From assembly GCF_002250565.1 (NCBI RefSeq), contig NZ_NMVJ01000008.1, positions 186,001 to 250,000 on the forward strand: DNA of 64,000 nucleotides, given 5' to 3'. Both the position numbers and the translations under genes were made by a program. The number at the start of each line of letters is the position of its first letter. Within the stretch, counting starts at the first letter, position 1. This document shows positions 9,414-18,287 of this stretch, one piece after another. This stretch comes from Parenemella sanctibonifatiensis. Its GTDB lineage: Bacteria; Actinomycetota; Actinomycetes; Propionibacteriales; Propionibacteriaceae. The notes under the pieces were generated by a model. That model was not told the origin of the DNA, made no database searches, and saw only the letters and a list, made by a program, of their open reading frames with translations.

Positions 9414-10634
9414 GTGTACGACCTCGACCAGGTACGCGGTGACTTCCCCATCCTGCAGCGGCAGGTGGGGAAGTGGCCGCTGGCCTATCTCGACTCGGCG
9501 AACACCTCGCAGAAGCCTCAGCAGGTCGTCGATGTCATCAGCGAGCACTACCTGCAGCACAACGCCAACGTGGCCCGCGCCATGCATCTGTTGGGAGCCG
9601 AGGCGACCGAGGCGTACGAGGGTGCGCGGAGTCGGGTGGCTGATTTCATCGGCGGCCGCCGCGACGAGGTGGTGTTCACCAAGAACGCCTCCGAGGCGCT
9701 GAATCTCGCCGCTCGTACGCTCCCGCTCACCGAGGGTGACGAGGTCGTGGTGTCGGTGATGGAGCACCACTCCAACATCGTTCCGTGGCAGTTGGCCTGT
9801 GAACGCACCGGCGCCACGCTGCGCTGGTTCGACATCACGCAGGACGGTCGCCTCGACATCGCCAAGGCCGAGGTCGAGGGCCTCATCAACGAGCGCACCA
9901 AGGTGGTCTCGTTGGCGTGGGCCTCGAACGTGCTCGGCACCATCAACCCGATCCGCCGGATCGCCGACTGGGCTCATTCGGTCGGCGCGGTGATGGTCGT
10001 CGACGGCGCCCAGGGGGTACCCCAGCTGCCCACCGATGTGACCGAGTTGGGCGCCGACCTGCTCGTGTTCACCGGTCACAAGATCTGTGGTCCCACCGGG
10101 ATCGGGGTGCTGTGGGGGAGGTACGACCTTCTCGCCAGCCTGCCGCCCTTCCTGGGTGGTGGCGAAATGATCGAGATCGTACGCATGGAGGGCTCCACCT
10201 TCATGCCGCCGCCGGCTCGCTTCGAGGCCGGTACGCCGCCGATCGCTCAGGCGGTCGGGCTGGCTGCCGCGCTGGACTACGTGTCCGGGTTGGGGATGGA
10301 CAACATCGCCGCCCACGAACGTGAGATCACCGGCTATGCGCTGGGGCGGCTTGCCGAGGTGGACTTCGTCACTGTGCTCGGGCCGACCGAGATCACGGAC
10401 CGGGGCGGTGCGATCAGCTTCACGATCGCCGGTGTCCATCCCCACGACGGCGCACAGTTCCTGGACAGCCGGGGTGTGGCGGTGCGCGGTGGTCACCACT
10501 GTGCCCGGCCGTTGCATGAACGTTGCGGCGTACAGTCCTCATTGCGCGCGTCGGGCTACCTCTACACGACCACCGCCGAGATTGACCAGTTGGTCGAGGC
10601 GATCGCGTACACCCACCACTTCTTCAACCGCTGA
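9414..10634 (+). CDS. sufS: Cysteine desulfurase SufS
   Basis: PLP enzyme that takes sulfur from L-cysteine for cluster assembly. The GTG at 9414 is chosen because VYDLDQVRGDFPIL is the normal group II desulfurase N-terminus and the gene then starts 4 bases after sufC. The PLP-binding Lys lies in VFTGHKICGPTGIG. The persulfide Cys lies in GGHHCARPLHERCG, the arrangement of SufS rather than IscS. Cofactor-binding His/Asp residues are in VMEHHSNIVPW and VVDGAQGVPQ. 406 residues. It is expected to pass sulfur to SufU, encoded next. Confidence 0.96.
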   Translation: MYDLDQVRGDFPILQRQVGKWPLAYLDSANTSQKPQQVVDVISEHYLQHNANVARAMHLLGAEATEAYEGARSRVADFIGGRRDEVVFTKNASEALNLAARTLPLTEGDEVVVSVMEHHSNIVPWQLACERTGATLRWFDITQDGRLDIAKAEVEGLINERTKVVSLAWASNVLGTINPIRRIADWAHSVGAVMVVDGAQGVPQLPTDVTELGADLLVFTGHKICGPTGIGVLWGRYDLLASLPPFLGGGEMIEIVRMEGSTFMPPPARFEAGTPPIAQAVGLAAALDYVSGLGMDNIAAHEREITGYALGRLAEVDFVTVLGPTEITDRGGAISFTIAGVHPHDGAQFLDSRGVAVRGGHHCARPLHERCGVQSSLRASGYLYTTTAEIDQLVEAIAYTHHFFNR

Positions 10635-10647
10635 CACAGGAGGACCC

Positions 10648-11133
10648 ATGGACGTCGAATCGATGTACCAGGAGATCATCCTGGACCACTACAAGCAGCG
10701 CCATCACTCCGGCCTTCGGGAGCCCTACGAGGGCAACAGCCATCAGGTCAACCCGAGTTGCGGCGACGAGATCGAGCTGCGGGTGCACCTGGACGGGGAC
10801 ACTGTCGCCGACGTCTCCTATGACGCCGTCGGCTGCTCGATCTCGCAGGCTTCCACCTCGGTGATGACCGATCTGGTGATCGGCAAGCCGTGGTCGCAGG
10901 CGCTCGAGCGGCAGCGCGAGTTCAGCGAGATGATGCACAGCCAGGGCAAGTACGAACCGAACGATGAGACTCTGGAGGACGGGGTCGCCTTCGTCGGCGT
11001 CGCACAGTTTCCGCAGCGGATCAAGTGCGCGCTGCTGGGCTGGGCGGCGTTCACCGACGCACTGGCCAAGGCACTGCCGGCAGAAGCCGCTGGCACAATT
11101 GACGACATCACAGGCAAGGGAGAGGCACGATGA
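10648..11133 (+). CDS. sufU: SufU-type sulfur acceptor / scaffold protein
   Basis: Zinc-containing sulfurtransferase that accepts persulfide from SufS in Gram-positive SUF systems. The start at 10648 has a strong RBS AGGAGG at 10638–10643. Zn/Cys ligands are visible in NPSCGDEIEL, VGCSISQAS and RIKCALLGW. The roughly 18-residue insertion between the second and third Cys separates SufU from IscU. 161 residues. The stop codon overlaps the next start (ATGA), so the two are probably coupled. Confidence 0.94.
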   Translation: MDVESMYQEIILDHYKQRHHSGLREPYEGNSHQVNPSCGDEIELRVHLDGDTVADVSYDAVGCSISQASTSVMTDLVIGKPWSQALERQREFSEMMHSQGKYEPNDETLEDGVAFVGVAQFPQRIKCALLGWAAFTDALAKALPAEAAGTIDDITGKGEAR

Positions 11134-11531
11134 CCGAATCCACCGATCAGCGCCCGTCGGACCTGGTGCAGGACGACCTGCCCTCGGGTCCCCAGGACGA
11201 GGCGGACGAGACCACGACGCCGCAGCTCACCGAGGACGAGGTGCTCGAGGCGATGCGCGATGTCATCGACCCCGAGCTGCGCGTCAACGTTGTTGACCTG
11301 GGCATGGTCTACGGCGTCGCCATCGACGACGAGAACAATGTCACCCTCGACATGACCCTCACCATGCCGACCTGCCCGGTCGGCCCGCACCTGGAGTACC
11401 AGTCGGAGATGGTGCTGGATGGCTTGGCCAAGTCCGTGGCCATCAACTGGGTGTGGATGCCGCCGTGGGGCATGGACAAGATCACCGACGAGGGCCGCGA
11501 GCAGTTGCGCGCGGTGGGCCTCAACATCTGA
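11130..11531 (+). CDS. sufT: Metal-sulfur cluster biosynthesis protein (SufT / MIP18-like, DUF59)
   Basis: Small accessory protein of Fe-S cluster maturation, last gene of the suf operon. The MIP18/PaaD fold is indicated by MRDVIDPELRVNVVDLGMVY (about residues 46–65), the conserved Cys in TMPTCPVGP and the closing WMPPWGMDKIT segment. About 40 acidic, probably disordered residues precede the domain. 133 residues; overlaps sufU by 4 bases. The role is assigned from family and operon position. Confidence 0.85.
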   Translation: MTESTDQRPSDLVQDDLPSGPQDEADETTTPQLTEDEVLEAMRDVIDPELRVNVVDLGMVYGVAIDDENNVTLDMTLTMPTCPVGPHLEYQSEMVLDGLAKSVAINWVWMPPWGMDKITDEGREQLRAVGLNI

Positions 11532-11559
11532 GCGACCCCGCACAGCGGATACTGGGACG

Positions 11560-11988
11560 ATGAGTCGTCCTGCCACCAAGCCCACCCGGCCTGCCCGGGT
11601 GGGCTTGGGCCGTCAATGGCTGATTGCGATCGCCACCCTGGGTGGCATGTTCATCGCCTGGCCCTGGATGATCGCCTGGGTCGGCTCCGGCAGCGATCTG
11701 GTCCAGCTGTTCGCGATCCTCGGGTTGGGCTTTGGCGGCCTCTTCCTCGGCATCCTGCTCGTGCTCGGGCTGGCGCACGTGGTGAACCTGTGGCCCCGGG
11801 TACTGGCGCCGGCCACCGTCGTGGTGGGCGGCCTACTGATGCTCGTCGGCCTGCTCGGCCTGCTGTTCGCGTACGCCGACCTGCCGGGCCCCGAGGTGTC
11901 CCCGCAGCTGGCATTCACCGTGACCGGCGTGGGTCTGGTCCTTGGGACCGTGTGGCCGCTGATGGGCGGGCAGCGGACCCGAGCCTGA
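11560..11988 (+). CDS. Small membrane protein of unknown function
   Basis: 142 residues with four hydrophobic segments (about residues 20–40, 46–66, 78–100, 113–133) and a basic N-terminus. I do not recognise the family. The ATG at 11560 has no clear RBS, but a GATACT box ends 7 bases before it, so it may be leaderless. It lies 28 bases after the suf operon on the same strand and could also be read through from it. Nothing in the sequence suggests an enzymatic role. Confidence 0.6.
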   Translation: MSRPATKPTRPARVGLGRQWLIAIATLGGMFIAWPWMIAWVGSGSDLVQLFAILGLGFGGLFLGILLVLGLAHVVNLWPRVLAPATVVVGGLLMLVGLLGLLFAYADLPGPEVSPQLAFTVTGVGLVLGTVWPLMGGQRTRA

Positions 11989-12019
11989 TCCCGGCCGCAC
12001 CGCTGTCTCGAACGTTTCC

Positions 12020-13255
12020 TCAGCTTGGTGGTGGCCACCTCACCACGAGCGGATCCTCCGCGAGATTCCGGCCTTCCCGCGCTGCGGCGTTCTCCGCGGC
12101 GGGGAGGAGTGGGTGGATCCCGCTGGCCGGGGGATAGGTGAGGGTACGCCGCGGGCCGGGCTGTCCCTGGACGGCGTAGACCAAGCCGTTGAGCCAGGTG
12201 CCGAGGTCGCCATGCCCCTTCGGCAGCCGGTAGCCGTCGCGGACGATGAGCACGATGCCGTCGGGGCGGATCGCGAGATGGCGGATGGCCGGCCACGGAA
12301 TGAGGCCGGCGCCGAACAGGTGGTCCCGCCAGCCCGCCGGCTCGACGGACGCAGGCATGGCCATCGAACCAGTCGCATCCGGACGCAGCGCGCGGAGCAG
12401 ACGTTGGCCGAGGATCAGGCCTCCGACGGCGGGGAAGACCGCCAGGACGGCGGGGATGAGGCGCGCGAGACCGGATTCGTCCTGCGGATTGACGAGGGCA
12501 ACCCATGCCAGCGCCGCGGTCATGAGGACGCAAAGCAGCGTCAGCCAGCCCAACAGGAACAGCGAGAGGCCGTGCCCCGGGTCGACGGCATCCTTGACCT
12601 CGCCGGGCAGCAAGCGAGCGGCGATCCGCAGCCGGCGTGCCTGCGCCACCGTGGGCCGGTAGCCGTCGCGGGACCAGGCCGTCAGCGCGCTTCGCCCGCC
12701 GGGCAGCCAGCGAGCACCAGCGGGCAGGGCGATCCCATCCGGACCGTGGTCTGCCAGCGGCAGCAGGGCACCCGAGGGGGACAACAGGAGCTGATCCAGA
12801 TGCACCTTCTCCCGTCCGTCGGTGCCGTCAGGCTGGCCGGGGCCGAGCAGCGCCAACGAGGGTCCGCCGCGGCGGCGCCGATGCGACAGGACCAGCAGTC
12901 CGACGCCCAGAAGCAGCAGCGGAACGGGGGAGAGGAACACCAGGCCGGCCCACAGCTCGTCGCGGTCCTGCACCATCACCAGCGTTCCGGCGGCGGAGGC
13001 CAGCAGGGCGGCACCGATCACGGCGACGCCGAACCAGCCGAGCCCACGCCCTCGACCGGCCAGCATGATCCGATCCTCAGCGGGCTGCAGCCTCAGGTGA
13101 TGGGCCAGCGAGGACCCGAAGACGAGCAGTGGCACCACGCCGAGGGTGATCGCTCCACCGAGCACGAGCAGGCCCTGGGACCACGACGTCAGGAACGCTG
13201 CGGTGAGGAATGCCACGATGGCCAACAAGACCAGGCCGGTGCCCACAAACGCCAT
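12020..13255 (-). CDS. Multi-pass membrane protein of unknown function
   Basis: 411 residues. Start at 13255 (MAFVGTG) with AGGATGG upstream; an earlier GTG has no RBS. There are four N-terminal hydrophobic helices in two pairs, a long soluble stretch of about 100 residues, two more helices (LFLLGWLTLLCVLM, AVFPAVGGLILG), and a soluble C-terminal domain with repeated strand-like motifs (IRPDGIVLIVRDGYRLP). It resembles PH-like membrane proteins in layout, but I cannot assign a family. It diverges from a WYL regulator across 62 bases holding a perfect palindrome, so the regulator may control it. Confidence 0.65.
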   Translation of the reverse strand: MAFVGTGLVLLAIVAFLTAAFLTSWSQGLLVLGGAITLGVVPLLVFGSSLAHHLRLQPAEDRIMLAGRGRGLGWFGVAVIGAALLASAAGTLVMVQDRDELWAGLVFLSPVPLLLLGVGLLVLSHRRRRGGPSLALLGPGQPDGTDGREKVHLDQLLLSPSGALLPLADHGPDGIALPAGARWLPGGRSALTAWSRDGYRPTVAQARRLRIAARLLPGEVKDAVDPGHGLSLFLLGWLTLLCVLMTAALAWVALVNPQDESGLARLIPAVLAVFPAVGGLILGQRLLRALRPDATGSMAMPASVEPAGWRDHLFGAGLIPWPAIRHLAIRPDGIVLIVRDGYRLPKGHGDLGTWLNGLVYAVQGQPGPRRTLTYPPASGIHPLLPAAENAAAREGRNLAEDPLVVRWPPPS

Positions 13256-13265
13256 GCCGCCATCC

Positions 13266-13279
13266 TGCCGGATCCGGCA
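13266..13279. promoter_or_regulatory. Perfect 14-bp palindrome between divergent genes (candidate WYL-regulator operator)
   Basis: TGCCGGATCCGGCA is its own reverse complement and lies in the 62-base gap between the membrane protein gene (start 13255) and the regulator gene (start 13318). Its 3' edge overlaps the RBS region of the minus-strand gene. Confidence 0.45.
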
Positions 13280-13317
13280 AAGCCGCAGGATCAGCGCGGT
13301 GCGCGACACTGGGGGGC

Positions 13318-14286
13318 ATGGCCGACACCCTGCGCCGCCTGCTGCGGCTGCTCAGCCTGCTCCAGTCGCGGCCGGTCTGGAGCGGACCAGAGCTGGCGGA
13401 ACGCCTCGAGGTCACCGACCGCACCATCCGTCGAGACGTCGAAAGGCTGCGGGAGCTTGGCTATCCGGTCACCGGCGAGCAGGGCGCGGTGGGTGGCTAT
13501 CGGCTCGGCCCCGGCGCCCGACTGCCACCGTTGGTCCTCGAGGATGATGAGGCTGTTGCGATCGCCGTGGCATTGCGACAGGCCGCCGGTTCGGGCGTCG
13601 AAGGGCTGGGGGAGAGCGCGCTACGAGGGCTGACGAAGCTGGATCAGGTGTTGCCGGCGCGACTGGCAGTCGAGGTGGAGGCGCTGACCGACGCCACCTC
13701 GTGGCTCCCGCGCCGCGACCATCCGGAGGTGGCGGCGGCGCTGCTGACCGACCTCGCGGCCGCGGTCCGAGGGCACCGACGGGTGCGATTCAGCTATCGC
13801 AGCGGCGAGGATCGGGTCACCGAACGTGACGTGTTGCCGTATCGGCTGCTCACCAGTGGCCGGCTCTGGTATCTGTTCGCCGACGATCCGGAGCGGCAGG
13901 ACTGGCGTACGTTTCGGCTCGATCGGATGAGCGAGGTGTACGTGACGAGTTGGACCTTCACGCCACGTGAGGCACCCGATCCGGTGAGTCTGCTCGGGGA
14001 GCGCAGGCCGTGGCCCAACGTCGCCCGGCTGAGGGTTCGTGGCACCACCGCCGCGGACCTGGAACGGCATCTCGGTTCGTACGTGACGGTGACCACCCTG
14101 CCGCAGGGAGACTGCCTGGTGGAGGCTGGAGCATCGGAATGGACCGCCCTGGCTTGGTATCTGGGCTGGACGCTGTGGCACCTGGGAGCCGAGGTGGTCG
14201 ACGCGAAACCGGCTGACCTGGTCGAGCTGTGGCGCGACCTCGGTCAACACCTGGTCCGATGGGCCGGCCCGCCGGGCCACAAATGA
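13318..14286 (+). CDS. WYL-domain transcriptional regulator (HTH_11 + WYL)
   Basis: The N-terminal winged helix is visible at residues 1–55 (LLSLLQSRPVWSGPELAERL, VTDRTIRRDVERLRELG), followed by the WYL ligand-sensing domain from about residue 140 (RRVRFSYRSGEDRVTERDV, YLFADDPERQDWRTFRLDR) and the C-terminal WCX-like extension. WYL domains bind nucleic acid or small ligands in bacterial regulators. 322 residues. Start at 13318 (MADTLRRLL), close behind a G-run that may serve as RBS. Divergent from a membrane protein gene with a shared palindrome. The regulated ligand is unknown. Confidence 0.88.
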   Translation: MADTLRRLLRLLSLLQSRPVWSGPELAERLEVTDRTIRRDVERLRELGYPVTGEQGAVGGYRLGPGARLPPLVLEDDEAVAIAVALRQAAGSGVEGLGESALRGLTKLDQVLPARLAVEVEALTDATSWLPRRDHPEVAAALLTDLAAAVRGHRRVRFSYRSGEDRVTERDVLPYRLLTSGRLWYLFADDPERQDWRTFRLDRMSEVYVTSWTFTPREAPDPVSLLGERRPWPNVARLRVRGTTAADLERHLGSYVTVTTLPQGDCLVEAGASEWTALAWYLGWTLWHLGAEVVDAKPADLVELWRDLGQHLVRWAGPPGHK

Positions 14287-14322
14287 TTTGGCTGCCTGTC
14301 GGGGGTGGGGAATGATTGATCG

Positions 14323-15921
<1,599 letters not shown>

Positions 15922-15935
15922 GGAAGGCTCCGCGC

Positions 15936-16613
15936 ATGACCCACCTGCCGCGTTTGGATCGACGATCGATGTTGGGCGGTGGGATCGCGTTGTTGGGCGC
16001 CGGCATCGCCGGCTGCTCGATCGCGCCGGACCGGGACCCGGTGAACACGGTGCCGGTGGCCGAGCCGGTGATCATCTCCGCCGACGAGTGGGGCGCCATG
16101 TCGCCGCAGGGCCCGCCGGAGGTCGTCCATCGACGCCCGGACCTGATCGTCATCCATCACACGGCCGGGCCGAACACCGACGACCTGTCCCAGGAACATG
16201 CCGAGGAACTGGCGCGATCGATCCAGCGATTCCACATGGAATCCCAGGGTTGGTCCGACAGCGGCCAGCACTTCACCGTTTCCCGGGGCGGTTCCGTCCT
16301 CGAGGGGCGGGTGGGCAGCCTCGACGCGAGCCGGACCGGATCGGAGTTCGTGCAGGGCTCCCATGCGTACGGCGCCAACGACGCCTCGGTCGGGATCGAG
16401 AACGAGGGCACCTACAACACTGAGGAGATGCCGGCAGCGCAATGGGATGCGTTGGTGGCGCTGACGGCATGGTTGTGCACCCAACACCGAGTGCAGCCCT
16501 CCGGCATCGTGGGGCACCGCGACGTCACCAACACCGACTGCCCGGGTGACTGGCTGTACGGCCGGGTGGCCCGGCTTCGGCGCGATGTGGCGGCGGTGCT
16601 GCACGGCGGCTGA
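15936..16613 (+). CDS. Tat-exported lipoprotein N-acetylmuramoyl-L-alanine amidase (PGRP/amidase_2)
   Basis: Expected to cut the amide between MurNAc and the stem peptide outside the cell. Tat lipoprotein signal: LDRRSMLGGG, a hydrophobic core and the lipobox AGC near residue 27. The catalytic domain follows: zinc ligands in VIHHTAGP (first His) and GHRDVTNTDCPGDWLY (second His and Cys), with the SVGIENEGTY strand between. 225 residues. It lies 14 bases after the ABC-F gene and is followed by a second exported cell-wall enzyme gene. Confidence 0.92.
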   Translation: MTHLPRLDRRSMLGGGIALLGAGIAGCSIAPDRDPVNTVPVAEPVIISADEWGAMSPQGPPEVVHRRPDLIVIHHTAGPNTDDLSQEHAEELARSIQRFHMESQGWSDSGQHFTVSRGGSVLEGRVGSLDASRTGSEFVQGSHAYGANDASVGIENEGTYNTEEMPAAQWDALVALTAWLCTQHRVQPSGIVGHRDVTNTDCPGDWLYGRVARLRRDVAAVLHGG

Positions 16614-16739
16614 GGTGACCAGAGGGTGAGCGAAGTTTGCCGATTGTTAACCTCATGGCGGTGACGGGTGGACCTCTTCCTTGATCGGTTGGAGGGGCGA
16701 CATCCGTCGCACACCCTCACACCCCCAGGAGGAAACACA

Positions 16740-17729
16740 ATGTCCCAGCGTGATCAGAGCGTGCACCAGTCACCGACGTCACCGCCGCCCGGCACCAGCC
16801 GGCGTACGCTGCTCCGCGCCGCCGGCATGGGCTTGGTGGCCGCCCCGTTCGTCGGAGTGGCCGGTGGTTTCGCGTACGCCGAGGAGTCCGAGCTCGACAA
16901 GCTGAAGCGCCTGCCCGAGGTCGCCAACCTGGATGACCCGCGCACCAACGTGCCGGTCTCCCAGGAGAAATCCAGCCTCGCTGACCCGACCAAGGCGGGC
17001 GTCACCGCCCAGCAGTTCCTCGACAGCTGCGCAGCCGACATCGGCAAGACCGGAGACGACTACGTGTGGCTCGGCCTCGCCGACTTCACCGGCGATGCCT
17101 ACCTCAAGGACTGGGCCGCCCAAGACGCCCCCTACTGCGCCGGCGGCATGCAGCTGAACCGGTGGCGACTGGGGCTGGAAGGCTACCCGGCCGAGCTGCC
17201 CTACTACGTGCCCAGCCTCAAGCAGTACGCGGCCGCGAACAACCACTGGCTGTCGCTCAATTCCGCCAAGCCCGGTGACTTCGTGTGCCTGTTCAACCTG
17301 GGTCACGTCGGCGTCCTGGAACGCAACAACGACAACGGCACGATCACCACGATCGAATACAACACCAGCGAGGGCAATGGCGGCAGCCAGACCAACGGCA
17401 ATGGCTGCTGGCGCCGGGTGCGCAACGTCGATGACATCGACGGCTTCATCCGCCACCACGACTTCGGTGGCGAAGGCGGGGGAGGCGAAGAGACCGCCCC
17501 GACGCTGCGCAGGGGTGACAAGGGCACCCGGGTGAAGACTCTGCAGACGACCCTGAACACGTGGTTCCCGAGCTATCCGGGGATGCCGCTGGTGGTCGAC
17601 AGCTCGTTCGGGCCGGCCACCGAGGCCGCGCTGAAGGAGTTCCAGCGTCGCGCTGGCCTGACCGTCGACGGCGTCTTCGGGCTGCTGACCAGGACCAAGC
17701 TGGCCAATATCACTGGTGTCCTGGTCTGA
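16740..17729 (+). CDS. Tat-exported CHAP-like amidohydrolase with peptidoglycan-binding domain
   Basis: Probable peptidoglycan hydrolase. Start at 16740 behind AGGAGG (16727–16732). The N-terminus has TSRRTLLRAAG and a hydrophobic stretch ending at FAYA, a Tat signal with peptidase site. The middle region looks like a CHAP domain: Cys in DAPYCAGG, PGDFVCLFNLGHVGVLE with the His, and the Asn/Glu strand TIEYNTSEG. A Gly-rich linker (GGEGGGGEE) leads to a PG_binding_1 repeat from about residue 255 (LRRGDKGTRVKTLQ, FGPATEAALKEFQ, DGVFGLLTRTKL). 329 residues. Paired with the preceding amidase gene. Confidence 0.82.
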   Translation: MSQRDQSVHQSPTSPPPGTSRRTLLRAAGMGLVAAPFVGVAGGFAYAEESELDKLKRLPEVANLDDPRTNVPVSQEKSSLADPTKAGVTAQQFLDSCAADIGKTGDDYVWLGLADFTGDAYLKDWAAQDAPYCAGGMQLNRWRLGLEGYPAELPYYVPSLKQYAAANNHWLSLNSAKPGDFVCLFNLGHVGVLERNNDNGTITTIEYNTSEGNGGSQTNGNGCWRRVRNVDDIDGFIRHHDFGGEGGGGEETAPTLRRGDKGTRVKTLQTTLNTWFPSYPGMPLVVDSSFGPATEAALKEFQRRAGLTVDGVFGLLTRTKLANITGVLV

Positions 17730-17793
17730 GGTCGGGGTCGGATCGCGACAGCTGGAATCTTGGGCGTAGGCTGTCGGGTCGATGAGGAGGACC

Positions 17794-18231
17794 ATGACAC
17801 AACACCCACGCTGGCGCCGCCGCGAACGGATCGCTGGACAGGCGCGTATCGACCTTGCCGCCGAGGTGGCACGCCGCTACGGAGTCGGAGAGTCGATCCG
17901 ATCGATCGCCGACGATCTGGGACGGTCCTTCGGGTTCGTCCAGGGGTTGCTCGCCGAGAGCGACGTGACCCGACGGAGTCGCGGCGGCGTCATGCGTGGT
18001 CCGGTGGCGCAGCAGCGCCGGGCAGAGGTGGCCCAAGCAGTTGCTGACCTCAAGGCCGGCGGCTTCGAGGCCGACGCGGATGCTCTCGAGTCCGCCTCAG
18101 ATGCCGTAAAGTCCGTGCCGACGATCAAGGATGATGAGCCGACGGAAAAGAAGTCGGGCAAGTCCAAGAAGGACAAGAGCGGCAAGAAGAAGTCCGGCAA
18201 GAAGGGCAAGAAGAAGTCCAAGAAGTCCTGA
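17794..18231 (+). CDS. Small HTH protein with lysine-rich C-terminal tail
   Basis: 145 residues. Residues ~10–65 match the conserved actinobacterial helix-turn-helix type with VARRYGVGESIRSIADDLG followed by RSFGFVQGLLAESDVTRRSRGG. The last ~30 residues are almost only Lys, Ser and Gly (KKSGKSKKDKSGKKK and onward), a low-complexity tail like those on actinobacterial HU/H1-like DNA-compacting proteins. A strong AGGAGG stands just before the ATG at 17794; an ATG at 17782 is the alternative. Likely a DNA-binding protein in which the tail binds DNA non-specifically (inference). Followed by an ABC exporter gene. Confidence 0.78.
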   Translation: MTQHPRWRRRERIAGQARIDLAAEVARRYGVGESIRSIADDLGRSFGFVQGLLAESDVTRRSRGGVMRGPVAQQRRAEVAQAVADLKAGGFEADADALESASDAVKSVPTIKDDEPTEKKSGKSKKDKSGKKKSGKKGKKKSKKS

Positions 18232-18287
18232 GGCGTACGCCCCGGGGCCGCCGGGACGGCCGGTGGCTGAGAGATGGGGCGTGACCG

